A DNA stretch of 64,000 bases, taken from the NCBI RefSeq assembly GCF_022524485.1, contig NZ_JAKXMK010000002.1, positions 248,001-312,000 on the forward strand, written 5' to 3'. Origin of the DNA: Pseudonocardia alaniniphila (GTDB taxonomy: Bacteria > Actinomycetota > Actinomycetes > Mycobacteriales > Pseudonocardiaceae). The position numbers and the translations under genes were made by a program. Below, in pieces: positions 49,005-56,815 of this stretch; position 1 is the stretch's first letter; the number at the start of each line of letters is the position of its first letter. The notes beneath the pieces were generated by a model that saw nothing but the letters and a program-made list of their open reading frames with translations, made no database searches and was not told the origin of the DNA.

Positions 49005-49478
49005 CTACCGGGCCACCTCGACCCGCCCGTCGTGCTCGTCGAGGACGTAGACCCGCGTCGTCCGCGCCCGGTAGATCCGGAACTGCGCCGCCCCGGAGAC
49101 GTCGCGTTCGCTCCATGACCCGATGCCCTGCTTCTGCGTGCGGCCGTTGTAGACGGCGAGCGCGGCGGCGCGGTCGCCGGGGCCGACCTCCTCGGCCTCG
49201 GCCTCGACGTAGACCGCCGCCGCCTCGCCCACCGCCACCGTGGAGTCGAAGACGACGATGCCGACAGCGGCCCGGCCGGCGATGTTGGCGGAGTGGCGGG
49301 CCCCCGGGCGCGACACCCAGACGAAGTCCGCGCAGTCGAGGGCCGCGAACCACACGGGGGTGGCCCACGGTCGCCCGTCGGCGTCGGCGGTGGCCAGCGT
49401 CATGTAGGTGTTGGCGGCCACCACCCGGCGCGCCTCGTCCGCCGCCGTGCCCGCGTCCACGCTCTCCCCGACCGCCAT
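49005..49478 (-). CDS. PPOX-family flavin-binding protein
   Basis: A protein of 157 aa of the pyridoxamine 5'-phosphate oxidase-like split-barrel fold: T-Y-M-T-L-A-T-A-D-A-D-G-R-P-W-A-T-P-V-W-F near residues 24-44, W-V-S-R-P-G-A-R-H-S-A-N-I near 54-66 for the cofactor phosphate, and R-I-Y-R-A-R-T-T-R-V-Y-V-L near the end. It lies 98 bases downstream of hypB on the same strand but does not look like part of the hydrogenase set. The substrate is unknown. Confidence 0.75.
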   Translation of the reverse strand: MAVGESVDAGTAADEARRVVAANTYMTLATADADGRPWATPVWFAALDCADFVWVSRPGARHSANIAGRAAVGIVVFDSTVAVGEAAAVYVEAEAEEVGPGDRAAALAVYNGRTQKQGIGSWSERDVSGAAQFRIYRARTTRVYVLDEHDGRVEVAR

Positions 49479-49576
49479 GGTCCTGTCTCCCGACGCCGAA
49501 GGTGCTGTCGCGGGTCAGACTCCCCTGGTGGGGGGAACTCATCGGTCAGCTGCGGACCGACGCCACGTGGACAGGC

Positions 49577-50365
49577 TCAGTGTCCGGCGCACCGGCGCAG
49601 CCAGCCGTACCAATCGTCGAGCCCGTCGCCGCGGGTCGCGGAGATCTCCAGCACCTCGACGGCGGGGTTGGCCCGGCGCGCGTAGGCGATGCAGGCGGCC
49701 ACGTCGAAGTCGACGTGGGGGAGCAGGTCGATCTTGTTCACGAGCATCAGGTCGGCCGTGCGGAACATGTGGGGGTACTTGAGCGGCTTGTCGGCGCCCT
49801 CGGTCACCGACATGATCACGACCCTGCCGGCTTCGCCGAGATCGAACAGCGCAGGGCAGACGAGGTTGCCGACGTTCTCCACGAAGAGCAGGGAGCCCGG
49901 TTCGGGCGCGAGGGTACTGAGCCCCGCGGCGACCATGTCGGCGTCGAGGTGGCAGCCCGCGCCGGTGTTGATCTGCACGACGGGCGCCCCCGTTGCGCCG
50001 ATGCGTTCGGCGTCGAGCAGCGTCTCCTGGTCGCCTTCCAGCACCGCGCACGGCAACTCGTCGCCGAGGTCGCGGATGGTGCGGGTCAACAGCGTCGTCT
50101 TGCCCGAGCCCGGTGAGCTCATCAGGTTGAGCGCGACGACGTCCCGGTCGGCGAGCCACTGCCGGTTGAGTGCAGCGAGGCCGTCGTTCTTCGCCAGCAG
50201 GTCGACCTCGAGCTCCACGGTCCGCGTGTCCGGCTCGGAGTGGGCATGGCCGTGACCGTGCGGGTGGTCATGGTCGTGGGAGTGGTCGTGCGGGGTCGGG
50301 CCCGGCCGGCCCAGGTCGGTCAGCCGGACGCCTGCGTCGTCGGAGCAGCCGCAGGTCGTACACAC
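49577..50365 (-). CDS. hypB: Hydrogenase nickel-incorporation GTPase HypB
   Basis: A protein of 262 aa. It starts with the HypB high-affinity nickel motif (V/M)-C-T-T-C-G-C at the GTG 50365, followed by a His-rich stretch H-D-H-S-H-D-H-D-H-P-H-G-H-G-H-A-H (about residues 25-41) for nickel storage, then the GTPase domain with S-S-P-G-S-G-K-T-T (about 73-81), switch regions and V-N-K-I-D near the middle. It delivers Ni(II) to the large subunit with HypA. The start overlaps the HypA stop by a few bases. Last hyp gene of the operon. Confidence 0.95.
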   Translation of the reverse strand: MCTTCGCSDDAGVRLTDLGRPGPTPHDHSHDHDHPHGHGHAHSEPDTRTVELEVDLLAKNDGLAALNRQWLADRDVVALNLMSSPGSGKTTLLTRTIRDLGDELPCAVLEGDQETLLDAERIGATGAPVVQINTGAGCHLDADMVAAGLSTLAPEPGSLLFVENVGNLVCPALFDLGEAGRVVIMSVTEGADKPLKYPHMFRTADLMLVNKIDLLPHVDFDVAACIAYARRANPAVEVLEISATRGDGLDDWYGWLRRCAGH

Positions 50366-50366
50366 C

Positions 50367-50696
50367 TCAGACCACCTCCACCTCTCGGATCCGCAGCTCT
50401 CGCCCGCCCTGCACCTCGATGTCCGCGCTGCCGCAGTCGCACAGCGGCAGCACCTCGCCGGTCTCGAACGCCGCTCCACAGGTGCGGCACACCGCCTTGC
50501 CGGGCGGCTCGTCGATCTCCAGGGTGGCGCCCTCGCACGTGGTGCCGGCCGCCACCATCTCGAAGCAGAACCGGACGGCGTCCGGCACCAGGCCGGAGAG
50601 CTGCCCGACCTCCAGCCGGATCCGGCACACGCGGGCGTCCCGCATCCGCTGGGTCACGGTGGTGACGACGGTCTGGGTGATCGACAGCTCGTGCAT
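50367..50696 (-). CDS. hypA: Hydrogenase nickel metallochaperone HypA
   Basis: A protein of 109 aa with the N-terminal nickel-binding M-H-E-L-S-I-T and the zinc finger C-R-T-C-G … C-D-C-G (near residues 70-90, C-x2-C-x13-C-x-C). It works with HypB. It follows hypE by 13 bases and is directly followed by hypB on the minus strand. Confidence 0.95.
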   Translation of the reverse strand: MHELSITQTVVTTVTQRMRDARVCRIRLEVGQLSGLVPDAVRFCFEMVAAGTTCEGATLEIDEPPGKAVCRTCGAAFETGEVLPLCDCGSADIEVQGGRELRIREVEVV

Positions 50697-50709
50697 CGAC
50701 GCCGACTGC

Positions 50710-51939
50710 CTAGCAGATCCGGGGCAGCGGGTCGCCCACCAGCAGATCCACGATCCGGGTGCCCCCGAACGCGGTGCGCAGCAGCACCAGTCCCGGGTCG
50801 TCCTTGATCGTCCCGATCGCGGCGGCGCCCTCGCCGAGTGGGTGGGCTCGCAGCGCGGCCAGTGCGGAATCCGCCCGGTCCGGAGCCACGACGGCGATGA
50901 GCCGCCCTTCGCAGGCGACGTAGAGCGGGTCGATGCCGAGCAGTTCCGACGCGCCGTTGACGACGGGCCGCACCGGCAGCGAGGCCTCGTCGAGGACCAC
51001 CGCCACCTGGGCGGCCGTGGCCACCTCGTTGCAGATCGTGGCCACGCCGCCGCGGGTGGCGTCTCGCAGGAGCCGTACGCCGTCGCCCGCTGCGTCGAGC
51101 AGTCCGGCGCTGATCTCGTGCAGCGGTGCGGTGTCGGAGACGATGTCGGCGGAGATGTCGAGCTCACCGCGCGCCAGCATGACCGTGATGCCGTGGTCGC
51201 CGATGGGGCCCGAGACGAGCACGACGTCGCCGGGACGGGCCGCAGCGGCCGACAGGACCACGTCGCGCTCCAGCACTCCGACGCCCGCGGTGTTGATGTA
51301 GAGGCCGTCGGCCTTTCCCCGCTCGACGACCTTCGTGTCGCCGGTGACGATCTGCACGCCTGCCGCCTGCGCGGCAGCCGCCATCGACGCCACGATGCGC
51401 TGCAGGTCGGCGACAGGGAAGCCCTCCTCGAGGATGAAGCCGCAGGACAGGAAGAGCGGCCGGGCCCCGCACATCGCGAGGTCGTTGACGGTGCCGTTGA
51501 CCGCGAGGTCGCCGATGTCGCCGCCGGGGAAGAACAGCGGGGACACCACGTAGGAGTCGGTGGTGAACGCGAGCCGGCCGGTCACCCCGTTCGTCCACGT
51601 CGGGGCGAGCTGGGCACCGTCCTCCAGCTTCTCCAGCACCGGGTTGCGGAACGCGTCGAGGAACACGGCCTCGATCAGCGTCTGCGTCGCCTTGCCCCCG
51701 GCGCCGTGGGCGAGCGTGATCCGTTCCTCCTTGATCCGCGCCTTGCGGGCGCGGGCCTTGGCGATCCGGGCCAGCACCTGCTCCTCACGGGTGAGGTGCT
51801 CGGATCCCGCGTGCGGGTGCTGAGTTTCCGCGTGCGCGAGCTGGGCCTCGTCGGCGGCAGCCGCAGCGACCGCCTCCTCCGCCCAGTTCGCCCGCGTGGC
51901 GCCGGCTCGGTCGATGCCTGGGCCGAGATCCTGTGTCAT
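50710..51939 (-). CDS. hypE: Hydrogenase maturation protein HypE
   Basis: A protein of 409 aa. After an unusual, Ala- and charge-rich N-terminal extension of about 75 residues comes the AIR-synthase-like fold (L-A-H-G-A-G-G-K-A-T-Q-T-L-I near 80, D-G-A-Q-L-A-P-T near 110, and D-A-T-R-G-G-V-A-T near 300), ending in the required P-R-I-C, whose C-terminal Cys carries the carbamoyl then cyano group. It dehydrates the HypF-made thiocarbamate with ATP. The ATG overlaps the HypD stop (ATGA). The extension is not seen in standard HypE of about 340 aa. Confidence 0.93.
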   Translation of the reverse strand: MTQDLGPGIDRAGATRANWAEEAVAAAAADEAQLAHAETQHPHAGSEHLTREEQVLARIAKARARKARIKEERITLAHGAGGKATQTLIEAVFLDAFRNPVLEKLEDGAQLAPTWTNGVTGRLAFTTDSYVVSPLFFPGGDIGDLAVNGTVNDLAMCGARPLFLSCGFILEEGFPVADLQRIVASMAAAAQAAGVQIVTGDTKVVERGKADGLYINTAGVGVLERDVVLSAAAARPGDVVLVSGPIGDHGITVMLARGELDISADIVSDTAPLHEISAGLLDAAGDGVRLLRDATRGGVATICNEVATAAQVAVVLDEASLPVRPVVNGASELLGIDPLYVACEGRLIAVVAPDRADSALAALRAHPLGEGAAAIGTIKDDPGLVLLRTAFGGTRIVDLLVGDPLPRIC

Positions 51940-53063
51940 GTCCGGGTCGCCTCCTTCACGCGCTCCCGGCTGAACCGCCCGAAGTTGTAGTAGGCGGCGC
52001 AGGCACCCTCGGACGACACCATGCAGGTGCCGATCGGGGTCTCGGGCGTGCACGCGGTGCCGAACACCTTGCACTCCCACGGCTTGAGCACGCCCTTGAG
52101 CACCTCGCCGCACTGGCAGGCCTTGGGGTCGGCCACCCGCACGCCCGGCACGAGGAAGATCCGCTCCGCGTCGAACCGCGCGTAGCGCTTGCGCACCTGC
52201 AGCGCCGAATGCGAGATGAAGCCGAGCCCCCGCCACTCGAAGTGTGGACGCAGCTCCATCACCTCACCGATCACCTGCAGCGCCCTGGTGTTGCCGTCCC
52301 ACGGCACCACGCGCGCGTACTGGTTCTCGATCTCGCAGCGGCCCTCCTTGAGCTGCAACAACAGCTGGTAGACCGACTGCAGGATGTCCAGCGGCTCGAA
52401 ACCGGCGACGACCAGGGGTTTGCCTGCGTCGCGTGCGATCCATTCGTAGGGCCGGCACCCGATCACCGTGGAGACGTGGCCCGGTCCGATGAACCCGTCG
52501 AGGCGCAGGTCGGGTGAGTCCAGGATGGCCTTGATCGCCGGGATGATCGTGACGTGGTTGCAGAAGATCGAGAAGTTGTCGAGACCCTCGGCCTCCGCAC
52601 GCAGCACCGTCATCGCCGTGGACGGGGCGGTGGTCTCGAAGCCGATGGCCATGAAGACCACGCGCTTGTCAGGGTTCCTGCGCGCGATCTTGAGCGCGTC
52701 GAGCGGTGAGTAGACCATCCGGATGTCGGCGCCTGCCGCCTTGGAGTCGAAGAACGACCCCCGGCCCCCGGGAACCCGCAGCATGTCGCCGAACGTCGTG
52801 AGGATGACGTCGTCGTGCTCGGCGATGGCGATGGCGTCGTCCACGCGGCCCATCGGGATCACGCAGACCGGGCAGCCCGGCCCGTGCACGAGCGACACGG
52901 TGTCGGGCAGATAGTCCTCGAGGCCGTGCTTGTAGATCGTGTGGGTGTGGCCGCCGCAGACCTCCATGAACTTGTACTGCCTGCCGGGCTCGCACAGCGC
53001 GGCGATCTGCGTCGCCAGCGTGCGGGCCATGCCCGCATCGCGGAACTCGTCGACGAACCTCAT
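51936..53063 (-). CDS. hypD: Hydrogenase maturation protein HypD
   Basis: A protein of 375 aa. Conserved features are F-M-E-V-C-G-G-H-T-H (about 32-41), the redox pair in G-P-G-C-P-V-C-V-I-P (about 61-70), and the C-terminal iron-sulfur ligands C-Q-C-G … W-E-C … C-M-V-S-S-E-G-A-C. With HypC it assembles the Fe(CN)2CO unit. It is preceded by hypC at 28 bases and overlaps hypE. Confidence 0.95.
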   Translation of the reverse strand: MRFVDEFRDAGMARTLATQIAALCEPGRQYKFMEVCGGHTHTIYKHGLEDYLPDTVSLVHGPGCPVCVIPMGRVDDAIAIAEHDDVILTTFGDMLRVPGGRGSFFDSKAAGADIRMVYSPLDALKIARRNPDKRVVFMAIGFETTAPSTAMTVLRAEAEGLDNFSIFCNHVTIIPAIKAILDSPDLRLDGFIGPGHVSTVIGCRPYEWIARDAGKPLVVAGFEPLDILQSVYQLLLQLKEGRCEIENQYARVVPWDGNTRALQVIGEVMELRPHFEWRGLGFISHSALQVRKRYARFDAERIFLVPGVRVADPKACQCGEVLKGVLKPWECKVFGTACTPETPIGTCMVSSEGACAAYYNFGRFSRERVKEATRT

Positions 53064-53091
53064 CGCCGTCCCCTTACCTCTGGTCGTGCCC

Positions 53092-53364
53092 CTAGGTGAT
53101 GTCGCTGGCGGCGAGCGCCTGGAGCTCGTCGGTGTAGGCGTCGCCGAGACCGGTGAGGAAGTCGAGGGAGGCCTTCGCCTCGGCCTCGTCGATCTTCGAC
53201 AGGGCGAAACCGACGTGGATGAGGATCCAGTCGCCCGGTTCCAGGTCCTCGTCGCGCAGCAGGCCGATGTTCACGGCGCGCTTGACGCCCTCGACGCTGA
53301 CCATCGCCAGGTCTTCGTGCTCGGCCAGCAGCTCGATGACCTCGCCGGGAATGCCCAGGCACAT
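53092..53364 (-). CDS. hypC: Hydrogenase maturation chaperone HypC
   Basis: A protein of 90 aa beginning with the hallmark M-C-L-G-I-P-G, whose Cys2 binds iron of the nascent Fe(CN)2CO group. The barrel strands V-S-V-E-G-V-K-R-A-V-N-I-G and G-D-W-I-L-I-H-V-G-F-A follow. It differs from the second, HypC-like protein at 42125-42367, which has no N-terminal Cys2. It lies between the small membrane protein and hypD. Confidence 0.94.
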   Translation of the reverse strand: MCLGIPGEVIELLAEHEDLAMVSVEGVKRAVNIGLLRDEDLEPGDWILIHVGFALSKIDEAEAKASLDFLTGLGDAYTDELQALAASDIT

Positions 53365-53376
53365 GCGGATCTCCTC

Positions 53377-53490
53377 CTACATCCGGCGCATGTCGCGGTA
53401 CCGGGAGATCTCCCCCCGCGACTGCACGGCGAGTACGGTGCCGGTCGCCGCGACGGCCACCAGCGCGAGAATCAGCAACTTGCGGATCAT
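53377..53490 (-). CDS. Small single-pass membrane protein in hydrogenase operon (DUF6893-like)
   Basis: A 37-aa protein starting at the ATG 53490, which overlaps the hupD stop (ATGA). Residues about 5-21 (L-L-I-L-A-L-V-A-V-A-A-T-G-T-V-L-A) form one membrane helix after M-I-R-K, followed by a short charged tail (S-R-G-E-I-S-R-Y-R-D-M-R-R-M). Its coupled position between hupD and hypC indicates it is real. Similar short proteins occur in actinobacterial hydrogenase operons; the role is unknown, perhaps membrane association. Confidence 0.72.
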   Translation of the reverse strand: MIRKLLILALVAVAATGTVLAVQSRGEISRYRDMRRM

Positions 53491-54026
53491 CTGCTCACTC
53501 CTTCGTCGATCATGAGTTCTGTGACGAGAGCGGTCACGGCGCGTACGCCGGGCTCGACCGCTTCGGCCACCGCCGGACTCAGGCCGATGCCCTCGTCGAG
53601 AACGGCGGGCTCGCACCCGATGACGAACACGCGCTCCACCGGCCGCTCCAGGTCCATCGACGCGGCCAGCCCGTCGAGCAGCGTGAGCACCGCGGCGGGG
53701 TCCATGCCGTGGCCGTCGAGCGCGGGGACCTCGGCGCCGGTCTCGTCCCGGGCGCCGTCGAGGTCGTGTTCGAGGGTGTAGAGGGTGCCGGGCCGATCGC
53801 CGCGCTGCGTCGCGTCCACGATCACCAGCGCGCGGTACCCGTCGAGGAGCCGGTAGGCCAGGTGAACGCCCCGGATCCCGCTGTCGACGAGCTCGACACC
53901 CGCCGGCAGCCCCCCGCGGCGCTGCAACTGCTCGACCACGGCGACGCCGAAGCCGTCGTCGGAGAGGAACACGTTGCCGATGCCGGCGACGAGCACCCGG
54001 CCCGGCGTGCCGCCGTCGCCGATCAT
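53487..54026 (-). CDS. hupD: Hydrogenase maturation endopeptidase (HupD/HyaD family)
   Basis: A protein of 179 aa with the protease motif G-I-G-N-V-F-L-S-D-D-G-F-G-V (about 15-28), D-S-G-I-R-G near 48 and D-G-H-G-M-D-P near 103, which provide the Asp and His nickel-recognition residues of the family. It removes the C-terminal peptide of HhyL after nickel insertion. The ATG overlaps the upstream stop. Confidence 0.9.
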   Translation of the reverse strand: MIGDGGTPGRVLVAGIGNVFLSDDGFGVAVVEQLQRRGGLPAGVELVDSGIRGVHLAYRLLDGYRALVIVDATQRGDRPGTLYTLEHDLDGARDETGAEVPALDGHGMDPAAVLTLLDGLAASMDLERPVERVFVIGCEPAVLDEGIGLSPAVAEAVEPGVRAVTALVTELMIDEGVSR

Positions 54027-55483
54027 CGGAGTGCCTCGAGCTCGTCGGGGTGGAAGTAGCGGAAGCGGCCGTGGGCGAGCTGCATCTCGGCGCCGGGGTC
54101 GCCGTCAACCGAGACCGCGACGTGCACGCGTCCGTCCACGTCGTGCACCACGGCCTGCACGGTGGCGCGCATGCCGTCGAGGAAGCGGTCCTGGATGTCG
54201 CCGCCGCGCCCGGGGTGCAGCACGACCCGGCTGCCCTTGGCCACCGGCACGTCACCGACCATGGTGGTGTCGGTGTCGGGATCGACGGCTGCATCCTGGG
54301 CGGGGTCCCACCACGGCAGCACTTCCGGGGGCCGGTCGGCAGGGCTGTCGGCGCCGAACGCCGCGCCGCCCGTGTCGATCGTCGGGATGTCGGACGCCGC
54401 TGCCGCGGGCCGCATCGAGCGGATCGCCCCGTGCAGTCGCTCCATGATCTCCGGCGGCATGGCGTCGACCGCGTCGATGATGCCGGCGGCGCGCGGGTCT
54501 GTCGAGCGCGCTTCGGCCTTCTCCTCGTCGGTGAGTACGAGCGTCCGGAGGGTGAGGATCTCGTCGTTCTCGAGGCCGTCGAAGAGGTTGATTGTGCTCT
54601 CGGGGGCCAGCTGCGGATGGTCGGCCAGGATGATCGGCGAGGACAGCACGAGGTCGCTGCGCTCGGCCGGTCCGGCGAGCACCGGCCAGGTGTGCTCGTT
54701 GACGCATTCCTCGGTGGCCGGTTCGGCCCACCGCGGCGGGTCGGTGAGCGACAGGAACGTGCCGGGCCGGGCAGCGATCAGGGTGTGTGCCGCGATCAGC
54801 GACGTGCGCAGCACCTCCTCGCGGGGGGCGCCGGGCGCGCAGTCGCCGTCGTTGACGATGTCGAGCCGCAGCCGGTGCACCAGGTAGGGCCCCGGGATGT
54901 CGGTGGCCGAGACGACCAGCCGGGCGGTCACCGGCCAGCACTTGCGCTGGAGCAGGCCCGCGACGGCGCCTGCGGCGTCCCGGATCTCCTCGGTCTCCCG
55001 CGTCCCGGGCAGCAGGATCGTGACGGTGACCTCCTCGCGCAGCACGGCGCGCAGGTCCAGCACCGCGTCGACGTGGCGGGGCACACCCTCCTCGAACCGC
55101 AGGTGGCGCTTCCCGTCGACGGCCAGTTCCGGCACGGGAGTACCGTCCGGGGTGAGTGGCGAGCGGGCCTGCAGCTGCAGGCAGCGCAGCCGGACGTGCA
55201 GCTGCGTGGCGCCGTCGCGACCGGGTTCGAGCAGGCATTCCATGCGGTTGCGGGTGGGCTCGCCGGCGTCGGTCTCGGGCGTGAGCACGCCGAACTGCCA
55301 GCGCAGCCGGTTCTTCTGCGCCGTCGCCCGGTAGGGGTAGAGCAGGTAGCCCTCGAACAGCACCGCGTCCGCGACGGCCGCGACCTCGTCGAACAGGGAA
55401 TCGGGATCGGGCGACCCGCTCGCGCGGCTCGCGCCCGGGGGAGGGGCGACTCGCGGGGAGTTGGTTGCCTGAGGGTCGGTCAC
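54023..55483 (-). CDS. Conserved hydrogenase-operon protein of unknown function, 486 aa
   Basis: I do not recognise a named family. The protein is soluble. Residues about 30-260 are beta-rich (F-E-G-Y-L-L-Y-P-Y-R-A-T-A-Q-K-N-R-L-R-W-Q-F near 43-64; later V-R-L-R-C-L-Q-L-Q). A helical part follows (L-T-D-E-E-K-A-E-A-R … I-I-D-A-V-D-A-M-P-P-E-I-M), and a C-terminal domain of about 75 aa opens with G-S-R-V-V-L-H-P-G-R-G-G-D-I-Q-D-R-F-L. Start GTG 55483 overlaps the DUF6084 stop (GTGA), and the stop overlaps hupD. Its fixed place between structural and maturation genes points to a role in assembly or partner binding. Confidence 0.7.
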   Translation of the reverse strand: MTDPQATNSPRVAPPPGASRASGSPDPDSLFDEVAAVADAVLFEGYLLYPYRATAQKNRLRWQFGVLTPETDAGEPTRNRMECLLEPGRDGATQLHVRLRCLQLQARSPLTPDGTPVPELAVDGKRHLRFEEGVPRHVDAVLDLRAVLREEVTVTILLPGTRETEEIRDAAGAVAGLLQRKCWPVTARLVVSATDIPGPYLVHRLRLDIVNDGDCAPGAPREEVLRTSLIAAHTLIAARPGTFLSLTDPPRWAEPATEECVNEHTWPVLAGPAERSDLVLSSPIILADHPQLAPESTINLFDGLENDEILTLRTLVLTDEEKAEARSTDPRAAGIIDAVDAMPPEIMERLHGAIRSMRPAAAASDIPTIDTGGAAFGADSPADRPPEVLPWWDPAQDAAVDPDTDTTMVGDVPVAKGSRVVLHPGRGGDIQDRFLDGMRATVQAVVHDVDGRVHVAVSVDGDPGAEMQLAHGRFRYFHPDELEALR

Positions 55484-56154
55484 CGCTCGGCCTCCTTCAG
55501 GAGGTGCTCGAACGTCTCGTCCCAGTTCGGGATCGCCCGCTCGGAGCGGTAGGCCGACAGCGCGTCGAGGGTCCTCGTGCCGACCCGGATCCAGCCCGAG
55601 CCAGGGAAGTGCGCGTCCATCGCCGCGCGCCACGTCGCGACGGGGAGCCGGAAGGTCGCCTCCTCGTGCCAGGAGACCAGCCCGACCTGAACTCCGGCGA
55701 GGCCCCCGTAGTAGACGACGCCGGAGAACAGGAACACGAGCGGAACGGCCCTGGCCTCGGCCCTGTCCGCCCCGCTGTCCTCGGCACCGTCCTCGCCGTC
55801 GGCGGTGAGGCCGTGGAAGTACTTCGTGGACGCGACGTCGAGGTCGTAGGTCAGCGGCACCGAGATCGGCACGACCGTCGAGCCGCTGAAGCCGGTGACG
55901 GTCGTACTGATCTGGGCGAACTGCAGGGGGTTGAGCGTCTCTCCCCACCGTGCGGGGGCACCGAACAGATCCGCGAGCTTCCCGGTCTCCTCGGGGGTGT
56001 AGCTGCGGCCGCGCGGCTCGATCCGGATCTGGGTCCGCAGCGCCACCGAGTGCACGCGCTGCACGCCGTCGTGGCTGACCTCCACGTCGAACACCAGTGA
56101 CGGTCCGGCCGCGTAGGGCTCCGGCCGGGCTCCGATGCAGGCGAAGCTCAGCAC
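55480..56154 (-). CDS. DUF6084-like hydrogenase-operon protein
   Basis: A soluble protein of 224 aa starting at GTG 56154. It is predicted mainly beta (V-F-D-V-E-V-S-H-D-G-V-Q-R-V-H-S-V-A-L-R-T-Q-I-R-I-E-P near residues 21-47; later V-P-L-V-F-L-F-S-G-V-V-Y-Y and T-F-R-L-P-V-A-T-W). The pattern L-F-G-A-P-A-R-W-G-E-T-L-N-P-L-Q-F near 64-80 is notable. I recall this family as DUF6084, found beside actinobacterial hydrogenases. Overlaps on both sides indicate tight co-expression. Function unknown. Confidence 0.68.
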   Translation of the reverse strand: MLSFACIGARPEPYAAGPSLVFDVEVSHDGVQRVHSVALRTQIRIEPRGRSYTPEETGKLADLFGAPARWGETLNPLQFAQISTTVTGFSGSTVVPISVPLTYDLDVASTKYFHGLTADGEDGAEDSGADRAEARAVPLVFLFSGVVYYGGLAGVQVGLVSWHEEATFRLPVATWRAAMDAHFPGSGWIRVGTRTLDALSAYRSERAIPNWDETFEHLLKEAER

Positions 56155-56155
56155 G

Positions 56156-56815
56156 TCAGGCCTCCGGTCCGGTGGCGGGTGGGACGGGTCGCGCCTGCTC
56201 GCGCAGGGCCTCGAAGAAGCCGTCGATCTCGTGCCACGCCTCGGCGCCACCGTCGAAGCCGCGCCAGTGCAGCTTCACCAGCCCGACGAGCCGGTAGCAG
56301 GCGTCGATCGGCACGAGAAGGCCCTCGGCCGATCCGGCAGCTCCCGACCCCGCCTTGTCCCGGCGGACGAGCAGAGCCTCGACGTCGGGCTCGAGCGCCG
56401 CGGCGAGGCGCCCGGCGCCCAGCCCGGTGGCCCAGGACTCGAGCCCCAGCTCGCTCTCCGTGGCACCGGCAGGGCTCGGGTAACAGGCGATGACCTTTCC
56501 CTGCGCGGAGTTGTGCAGGAAGAAGGCCATGCTGACGGGGATCTGCAGCTCGTCCCACTGGGCGTCGGTCAGACGGAACTCAGGGTCGGACAGGTACCGG
56601 TCCGGCACACGGCGGTAGCCGCCCCCGCCCGCTCCCGGGTTGTCGAACAGGAAGCCGCACGGCCCGCACGCGCAGAGCATCCGGCGCTCGGCGACCTGCA
56701 CGAGGTGCGGGTGCTGCGGAGGCACCGGCGTGGCGCACAGCTCGCAGACCTCCTGCACCGGTTCCTGCTCCACGGAGTCGACCAGGAACCGGCGCAGCGA
56801 GGAGATCCCGGGCAT
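56156..56815 (-). CDS. DUF5947-like zinc-ribbon protein of the hydrogenase operon
   Basis: A protein of 219 aa. The N-terminal part holds a probable metal site: C24-E-L-C27 and L-C48-A-C50-G-P-C53, a C-x2-C … C-x2-C ribbon with an extra Cys. A following domain (about 80-219) has F-F-L-H-N-S-A-Q-G-K-V-I-A-C-Y-P-S-P-A-G-A-T-E and D-A-C-Y-R-L-V-G-L. I recall the family as DUF5947, which travels with group 1h hydrogenases. A role in electron transfer or iron-sulfur handling is possible. It lies between NifU-like and DUF6084 genes with one-base spacings. Confidence 0.68.
   Translation of the reverse strand: MPGISSLRRFLVDSVEQEPVQEVCELCATPVPPQHPHLVQVAERRMLCACGPCGFLFDNPGAGGGGYRRVPDRYLSDPEFRLTDAQWDELQIPVSMAFFLHNSAQGKVIACYPSPAGATESELGLESWATGLGAGRLAAALEPDVEALLVRRDKAGSGAAGSAEGLLVPIDACYRLVGLVKLHWRGFDGGAEAWHEIDGFFEALREQARPVPPATGPEA

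Noticed and set aside
45421..49478. Integrated mobile island between the hydrogenase halves
   Set aside because: No integrase, transposase, tRNA or flanking direct repeat is visible. Only the gene content suggests insertion, so no mobile element is annotated.
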